From an uncultured Actinomycetes bacterium (GTDB lineage: Bacteria; Actinomycetota; Acidimicrobiia; Acidimicrobiales; RAAP-2), in contig CAIKVF010000207.1 of assembly GCA_903830745.1 (NCBI GenBank), positions 1-5,170 of the forward strand: a stretch of 5,170 nucleotides of DNA, written 5' to 3'. The position numbers and the translations under genes were made by a program. Under the pieces are notes generated by a model that saw only the letters and a program-made list of their open reading frames with translations, ran no database searches and was not told the DNA's origin. This document shows, in pieces, positions 1 through 3,453 of the stretch (position 1 is its first letter; each line of letters begins with the position of its first letter).

Positions 1-23
1 ATCTAGACATTTTTCCCTTACTT

Positions 24-68
24 ATTTAAATACTGCCGGACGCAAGGCGCGCCCGGCAGTATTTAAAT
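24..68. terminator. Symmetrical hairpin terminator after the binding-protein gene
   Basis: A perfect 16-base inverted repeat, arms ATTTAAATACTGCCGG (24-39) and its complement (53-68), encloses 13 bases. After one A/C mismatch, three more G/C pairs (41-43 with 49-51) can close a 5-base loop. The stem has a GC core (CTGCCGG) and AT-rich outer ends, so its outer arms supply an A-tract before and a U-containing tract after in either direction; it could end transcription from both sides. It begins 37 bases past the stop codon of the leftward binding-protein gene, the place expected for a factor-independent terminator. There is no long uninterrupted U run, so efficiency is uncertain, but the stem itself is unmistakable. 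Confidence 0.85.
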
Positions 69-105
69 GACTTCGATTGCTCATTTAGTAATGAACAAAA
101 ACTAT

Positions 106-1737
106 TTACTTGTGTCCCTTTGGAAGTGACATACCGGTGACGTTTACAAGTGTTGATGGTGCGTATCCAATGTTTACGCCCTTTGCAACTGCCTGTGTGT
201 CACTGATCCAGTAAGCAAGACCGAACGGCACCTGATCGTGCATTTCTTTTGCAATCTGGTACGCAACGTCCTGAAGCGCTGTTGGGTCAGTTGTGGTGTT
301 CATCTGGTCAACAAGGGTGTCAAACTTCGAGTCAGCCCAGTGAGACACGTTCCATGAGTTACCTGTCTTGTAGTACTGGAGTCCCTGTGAAGGAATTCCA
401 CGTGCTGACCAGTCAGTAATACCCATTGGCACTGCAGTCCACTCGTTGTAGAAGTTGTCCTGTGACTCAATCTTCAAAGTGATGTCAATGCCAGCCTTCT
501 TGCAGTCAGCCTGAATCTGCTGAGCAAGTGTTGGAATTTCGTACACGTTTTCAGTTGTCAGTGTGACCTTAAGTCCACGTGACTTTCCAGCCTTAGCCAA
601 GTACTTCTTAGCTGCAGCGAGGTCCTGCTTGCGCTGTGGAATCATCTTGTTGGCCTTTGCAGACTGCGGGAACACAGGAGCCATGTAGTGATCGTTGGCG
701 AGTGTTCCGTATCCGTGAAGACATGCCGCGATCATTGCAGGGCGGTCGAAGCAGCTAGCGATTGCAAGACGTGTGTTCACGTCAGCAAGTGGCTGTCCAG
801 CGTCGGTACGCATCTGAATACTGCGGTATGAAGATGAAGCGTGTGACTTGATGGTCACGTTTGGAAGGTGGAACAACTGCGCTGCAGTACCGTACGAAAC
901 CGCAGGCATGTAGTCGTAGATTCCACCAGCCATTGCAAGAACTCCTGTAGAGATGTCCTGGTAGAACGCAAGGTTAATTCCGTCCATGAATGGTCCAGCA
1001 GTTGGGTTCCAGTACTTAGGGTTCTTAACGTATGTTGCACCTGCACCTGGGGTGTAGGACTTAATCATGTAAGCACCAGTTCCTTGAGCTGAAGACATGA
1101 ATGTTCCAGCCTTGTAGTTCGCAGGAAGAATGATTGACTGGTACGCAAATGGTGATGTGAGGTACGGGAATCCAACCCATGCAACATCAAGGTTGAATGT
1201 AACTTCCATTGCACCAGTTGCAACAACTCCAGAAGCTGACAAAACACCCTTGTATGTTGCTGAAGCAGCTGATCCGCTTGCAACGAGTGACTTGTATGTA
1301 GCAACAACGTCTGCAGCAGTTAGCGGCTGTCCGTTGTGGAATGTTACGCCTGGGCGAATTGTGAAGACGTGTGTCTTTGCGTCGACCATTTTGTAAGCAG
1401 AAGCGAGTTGTGGCTTAAGCACCCAGTCAGTGCCTGGGTACATCAAGTACTCACCAGCGATCTGAGTCGCAACAATTCCACCTTGGTCAAGAACCATTGC
1501 AGGGTCTGGAAGTGAAGTTGGGACGTTTGTTCCAATAGTTGCTGTACCACCAACATTGACTGTTGCAGCAGCTGCAACACCTGGAAGCGCGGTCTCAATG
1601 ATTGAACCAATCATTGGAACACTGATTCCAACAGCAGTTGCTTGCTGCAAGAACTTACGACGGTCCCATCGGCCAGACTTCAACTCTGTATACATGTTGT
1701 ATTCGAGTTCGTTTGGCGTATCTGAATTATTTGCCAT
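106..1737 (-). CDS. Tat-exported ABC transporter substrate-binding protein, family 5 (peptide/nickel type)
   Basis: This 543-residue protein is an extracellular solute receptor of the SBP_bac_5 family, which delivers oligopeptides, dipeptides, nickel or other small solutes to an ABC importer. The exact ligand cannot be read from sequence. The N terminus has a twin-arginine signal: R26-R27 in DRRKFLQ, a hydrophobic stretch at about 33-58, and a likely cut after the Ala run at 55-58. The family signature lies at 125-143 (FTIRPGVTFHNGQPLTAAD), and the C-terminal part (about 480-520, with QVPFGLAYW) is also typical; length is normal. No cysteine follows the signal, so there is no lipobox to anchor it. 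Start choice: ATG at 1737 has a run of seven G 8 bases upstream. A GTG at 1770 would add 11 residues, but those codons cover the ribosome site, so it was rejected. No permease or ATPase gene is adjacent, and a strong terminator follows, so it looks monocistronic or at the end of an operon reading only itself. Confidence 0.93.
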   Translation of the reverse strand: MANNSDTPNELEYNMYTELKSGRWDRRKFLQQATAVGISVPMIGSIIETALPGVAAAATVNVGGTATIGTNVPTSLPDPAMVLDQGGIVATQIAGEYLMYPGTDWVLKPQLASAYKMVDAKTHVFTIRPGVTFHNGQPLTAADVVATYKSLVASGSAASATYKGVLSASGVVATGAMEVTFNLDVAWVGFPYLTSPFAYQSIILPANYKAGTFMSSAQGTGAYMIKSYTPGAGATYVKNPKYWNPTAGPFMDGINLAFYQDISTGVLAMAGGIYDYMPAVSYGTAAQLFHLPNVTIKSHASSSYRSIQMRTDAGQPLADVNTRLAIASCFDRPAMIAACLHGYGTLANDHYMAPVFPQSAKANKMIPQRKQDLAAAKKYLAKAGKSRGLKVTLTTENVYEIPTLAQQIQADCKKAGIDITLKIESQDNFYNEWTAVPMGITDWSARGIPSQGLQYYKTGNSWNVSHWADSKFDTLVDQMNTTTDPTALQDVAYQIAKEMHDQVPFGLAYWISDTQAVAKGVNIGYAPSTLVNVTGMSLPKGHK

Positions 1738-1745
1738 TTTATTTT

Positions 1746-1752
1746 CCCCCCC
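1746..1752 (-). promoter_or_regulatory. Ribosome binding site of the binding-protein gene
   Basis: On the minus strand seven consecutive G precede AAAATAAA and the ATG at 1737. A G run can pair with the CCUCC of the 16S rRNA tail using one G-U pair. The 8-base spacing decides the start at 1737 over the in-frame GTG at 1770. Confidence 0.7.
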
Positions 1753-1755
1753 GGT

Positions 1756-1794
1756 AAAAGGCCTGTCCACTTTGGAAGTGCCTTTTCACTGGAC
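1756..1794 (-). promoter_or_regulatory. Structured 5' leader or operator of the binding-protein gene
   Basis: The stretch holds several nested inverted repeats: GTCCA (1765-1769) with TGGAC (1790-1794), AAAAGGC (1756-1762) with GCCTTTT (1780-1786), and CACTT (1768-1772) with AAGTG (1776-1780). The predicted transcription start is 1794, so the leader RNA would begin exactly with the outer dyad. The GTCCA/TGGAC stem and the stem made of AAAAGG/CCTTTT plus CACTT/AAGTG use overlapping bases and cannot both form fully. The second ends just before the G-run ribosome site. It could be an mRNA-stabilising hairpin, a translation switch, or a DNA operator overlapping the start point; the sequence does not settle which. 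Confidence 0.45.
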
Positions 1795-1800
1795 AAACGA

Positions 1801-1828
1801 ACATTACACCCGAAGTACTTACTGTCAA
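1801..1828 (-). promoter_or_regulatory. SigA-type promoter of the binding-protein gene
   Basis: Read on the minus strand, a perfect TTGACA -35 box (1823-1828), a 16-base spacer and a TAATGT -10 box (1801-1806) form a near-consensus housekeeping promoter. The expected start is near 1794, giving a leader of about 57 bases. This is the best promoter match in the window and implies strong expression, which fits a binding protein needed in excess. Confidence 0.75.
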
Positions 1829-1872
1829 GTATCAGCTTGGCTTTACATTTTTATGGAGTTACAAACTTTTAT

Positions 1873-1881
1873 TGCTATGTT
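1873..1881 (+). promoter_or_regulatory. Extended -10 promoter candidate for the Fae-like gene
   Basis: TGC followed by TATGTT fits the TGN-TANNNT extended -10 form. No convincing -35 box lies 16-18 bases upstream. The predicted start is near 1888, about 43 bases before the Fae-like ATG, leaving room for its ribosome site. The surrounding 1840-1915 stretch is AT-rich. Confidence 0.45.
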
Positions 1882-1919
1882 TATTTGGTACATCATCAGC
1901 AGAAATGCTCAATAAATGC

Positions 1920-1924
1920 AGGGG
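1920..1924 (+). promoter_or_regulatory. Ribosome binding site of the Fae-like gene
   Basis: AGGGG lies 6 bases before the ATG at 1931. It falls inside the first codons of a possible longer reading starting at ATG 1916, which has no ribosome site of its own, so it supports 1931 as the start. Confidence 0.7.
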
Positions 1925-1930
1925 ATCTCA

Positions 1931-2458
1931 ATGTCGAATGTAAACGATCTGGATGGCAAAATTTCTCAAGGTTGGGGTGGCTCTAAGCCCAACGGCGTCC
2001 ACGTAAATGTGTTTCTAGCGAAACGTGGAGGTGCAACTGCAGCCGCCTTAACGGGAGTTTTCACTAACCCATCTCCTGGGTTCTGCCCAATCGTTGTTGT
2101 TACTGGTGAAGATCAAGCTTCGTATCAAACAGTGCTTCCGCCAACAATCATGCTGAACAAAATTGCTCCCACAACTGAATTCCAGGAAACGCTGATTTTT
2201 GGAGCCGCGCAAGTTGGCATTGCCCAAGCAGTGCTCGACAGTGTTGCGGCTGGACTTCTTGAAGCAACGCAAGACACCCTGGTCTACGTCGCACTATGGA
2301 TTGATGGTGCTGCAGATTCTGAAGACGCAGTTCGTGTCTCAATGCGCCAAGCAGTTAATGCTGCAATTAATGAAGCAGTCAATGGTCGCCCCGCAGGTGC
2401 CGTCGAAGCACTCGTGCAACAACGTGACTCAGTCACCCACCCTTTTTACGGAGGGTAA
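1931..2458 (+). CDS. Formaldehyde-activating enzyme (Fae) family protein, divergent
   Basis: The 175-residue product aligns over its full length with Fae, the cytoplasmic enzyme that condenses formaldehyde with tetrahydromethanopterin to methylene-H4MPT. Seen here: GVHVNVFLAKRGG (22-34) matches the Fae segment with the proposed catalytic histidine (H24); PGF at 49-51; LNK at 75-77 (FNK in Fae); FGAAQ (90-94; FGPAQ in Fae) followed by a helix like Fae's AVxDxVAEG; AVNGRP (149-154); and the C-terminal QRDSVTHPF (164-172). Differences from my memory of Methylorubrum Fae: about four extra residues between PGF and LNK, IDGAA replacing IHWEA (124-128), and no KYNYEAT-like segment (about 134-141). 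Length is normal for Fae. The start at 1931 is set by AGGGG. Family membership is secure, but the substrate and cofactor are not: Fae paralogs of unknown role exist, and H4MPT is not expected in most actinobacteria. No gene symbol is assigned for that reason. It is divergent from the binding-protein gene and meets the dehydrogenase gene end to end. Confidence 0.88.
   Translation: MSNVNDLDGKISQGWGGSKPNGVHVNVFLAKRGGATAAALTGVFTNPSPGFCPIVVVTGEDQASYQTVLPPTIMLNKIAPTTEFQETLIFGAAQVGIAQAVLDSVAAGLLEATQDTLVYVALWIDGAADSEDAVRVSMRQAVNAAINEAVNGRPAGAVEALVQQRDSVTHPFYGG
2424..2456. terminator. Weak tandem hairpins at the convergent gene end
   Basis: Two small inverted repeats sit in the last codons of the Fae-like gene: GTGACT-C-AGTCAC (2424-2436) and ACCCT (2439-2443) with AGGGT (2452-2456), the latter reaching into the stop codon. 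Neither is followed by a T run on either strand. They may help end convergent transcripts, but they also encode protein, so chance is a fair explanation. Confidence 0.2.
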
Positions 2459-3355
2459 TTAGCGTTCAGCGCGAAGCTGAATACCCATCAAGTCTTCGTA
2501 GAGTTTCACCGCGAGCATCTCACCACCGTTTTCTCCGTACTGACGCATTGCGCGACGGTGTACTTGCTCGGTGAGTGCTGCCATCTCTACAGGAACGCCT
2601 AAGTCGCGGCCCATGTCAACTGCGAGTCCGAGGTCTTTGCACACGAGACGCATGGCAAATGATTCGTCGTAGTCGCCCACGAATACAGAATTGATGTCGT
2701 GCTCGATGAAGTTCGAGTTCGCAGGACTTGCAACGAGCGCCTTTTGAAGTACGTCAATGTCAATACCTGCGAGCGATCCCATCACGAATGCTTCAGCTGC
2801 GGCGATTGCGTGTTCGAACCACAAGAGATTGAGGATGAGCTTCACTGTGTGACCGGCACCGACTGGTCCGATTCTGAAAATTCGTGCAGGGTCGCCCATT
2901 GCTTCAAGGACTGGGAGCATCTGTTTGTAGAGAGCTTCATCGCCACCGACAAAAATCTGCAACGTTCCAGAGATTGCACCCTTGGCCATGCCACTCACCG
3001 GAGCATCAAGTTGACCAACACCCATTGCGGCGATCTTTGGAGCAAGTTCACGACCGAGCCCTGGTGAGCTCGTGCTCATGTCAATCCACGTAGAGCCCTT
3101 TTTCATTCCCTCAAGAACGCCGCCAGGTCCCGCAATTACTTCTCGAACTTGAGCTGGCCCAGGGAGCATGGTGATGACAACATCAACTTGCTGCGCGAGT
3201 TCTTTTGGAGTTGCTGCAGCGCTTGCACCTAGTGCAACAAGTTCGCTCACAGCTTTTTCATTTAGATCGAAGACAACCGTGTCGAATCCACTCTTGATGA
3301 TGTTCTTGGTCATTGGTGATCCCATGTGGCCAAGTCCTATAAATCCGATACGCAT
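2459..3355 (-). CDS. NAD(P)-dependent beta-hydroxyacid dehydrogenase (3-hydroxyisobutyrate / 2-hydroxy-3-oxopropionate reductase family)
   Basis: This cytoplasmic 298-residue protein has the normal length and order of the family that interconverts beta-hydroxyacids and semialdehydes (3-hydroxyisobutyrate, tartronate semialdehyde, related acids). The Rossmann nucleotide site is GFIGLGHMG (4-12). D30 at the end of the second strand favours NAD over NADP. The substrate loop DAPVSGMAKGAISGTL (117-132) replaces the usual PVSGG with PVSGM. The catalytic lysine is K172 in GAGHTVKLILN; N176 is kept but the asparagine usually at position 175 is Leu. KDLGLA (240-245) is the conserved C-terminal helix motif. 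The start at ATG 3355 has GGGGG 4 bases upstream and begins directly with the Rossmann strand; the frame stays open to 3466, but the extra 37 residues match nothing in the family. The stop codon abuts that of the Fae-like gene. Exact substrate is unresolved; the loop changes argue against confidently naming mmsB, garR or glxR. Confidence 0.92.
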   Translation of the reverse strand: MRIGFIGLGHMGSPMTKNIIKSGFDTVVFDLNEKAVSELVALGASAAATPKELAQQVDVVITMLPGPAQVREVIAGPGGVLEGMKKGSTWIDMSTSSPGLGRELAPKIAAMGVGQLDAPVSGMAKGAISGTLQIFVGGDEALYKQMLPVLEAMGDPARIFRIGPVGAGHTVKLILNLLWFEHAIAAAEAFVMGSLAGIDIDVLQKALVASPANSNFIEHDINSVFVGDYDESFAMRLVCKDLGLAVDMGRDLGVPVEMAALTEQVHRRAMRQYGENGGEMLAVKLYEDLMGIQLRAER

Positions 3356-3359
3356 ATAT

Positions 3360-3364
3360 CCCCC
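3360..3364 (-). promoter_or_regulatory. Ribosome binding site of the dehydrogenase gene
   Basis: Minus-strand GGGGG, then ATAT and the ATG at 3355. The spacing of 4 is short but usable, and it singles out 3355 as the start over upstream in-frame codons. Confidence 0.6.
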
Positions 3365-3394
3365 AGTTTTAATCAGCTCCATTAAGCCAAATCG

Positions 3395-3403
3395 AAGGTA
3401 GCA
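3395..3403 (-). promoter_or_regulatory. Extended -10 promoter candidate for the dehydrogenase gene
   Basis: On the minus strand TGC-TACCTT fits TGN-TANNNT. The predicted start is near 3388, giving a leader of about 33 bases that contains the GGGGG ribosome site. No good -35 box was found, which extended -10 promoters can tolerate. Confidence 0.45.
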
Positions 3404-3417
3404 CACGTATTTGCGAA

Positions 3418-3433
3418 GAATTGCCCACAATTC
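3418..3433. promoter_or_regulatory. Dyad between the divergent dehydrogenase and dxs promoters
   Basis: GAATTG-CCCA-CAATTC is a perfect 6-base dyad with a 4-base centre. It lies upstream of the dxs -10 box (about -36 to -21 from the dxs start) and upstream of the dehydrogenase -10 box, where a regulator could reach both promoters. A wider partial symmetry, GCGAA (3413-3417) with TTCGC (3431-3435), overlaps it. A 6-base dyad can arise by chance. Confidence 0.3.
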
Positions 3434-3441
3434 GCCGCCGG

Positions 3442-3447
3442 TAGGCT
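3442..3447 (+). promoter_or_regulatory. -10 box of a leaderless dxs promoter
   Basis: TAGGCT fits the actinobacterial TANNNT box and occupies exactly positions -12 to -7 relative to the G of the GTG at 3454, so transcription would start on the start codon itself. TTGCCC (3421-3426) is a weak -35 candidate with a short 15-base spacer. No good Shine-Dalgarno sequence precedes the GTG, in line with a leaderless mRNA. Confidence 0.55.
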
Positions 3448-3453
3448 GAGAGA

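Noticed and set aside
24..68. The hairpin contains two ATTTAAAT sites around GGCGCGCC, which looks like a synthetic cloning linker.
   Set aside because: The two outer sites are the two arms of one perfect stem, so they are not independent, and the hairpin sits where a natural terminator is expected after a stop codon.
1738..1770. Longer binding-protein N terminus from GTG 1770.
   Set aside because: The added codons cover the G-run ribosome site and the leader hairpin; the ATG at 1737 has ideal spacing.
1853..1915. A 20-codon hydrophobic reading frame (starts MELQTFIAMF) just before the Fae-like gene, a possible leader peptide or small membrane protein.
   Set aside because: It has no ribosome site, its start lies upstream of the predicted promoter start at about 1888, and the AT-rich sequence explains the hydrophobic residues.
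1556..1915. Rightward 119-residue reading frame opposite the start of the binding-protein gene.
   Set aside because: It is antisense to the Tat signal region and the divergent promoters, and has no recognisable domain or ribosome site.
2699..3067. Rightward 122-residue reading frame within the dehydrogenase gene.
   Set aside because: It is the antisense shadow of a clearly conserved coding region and resembles no known protein.
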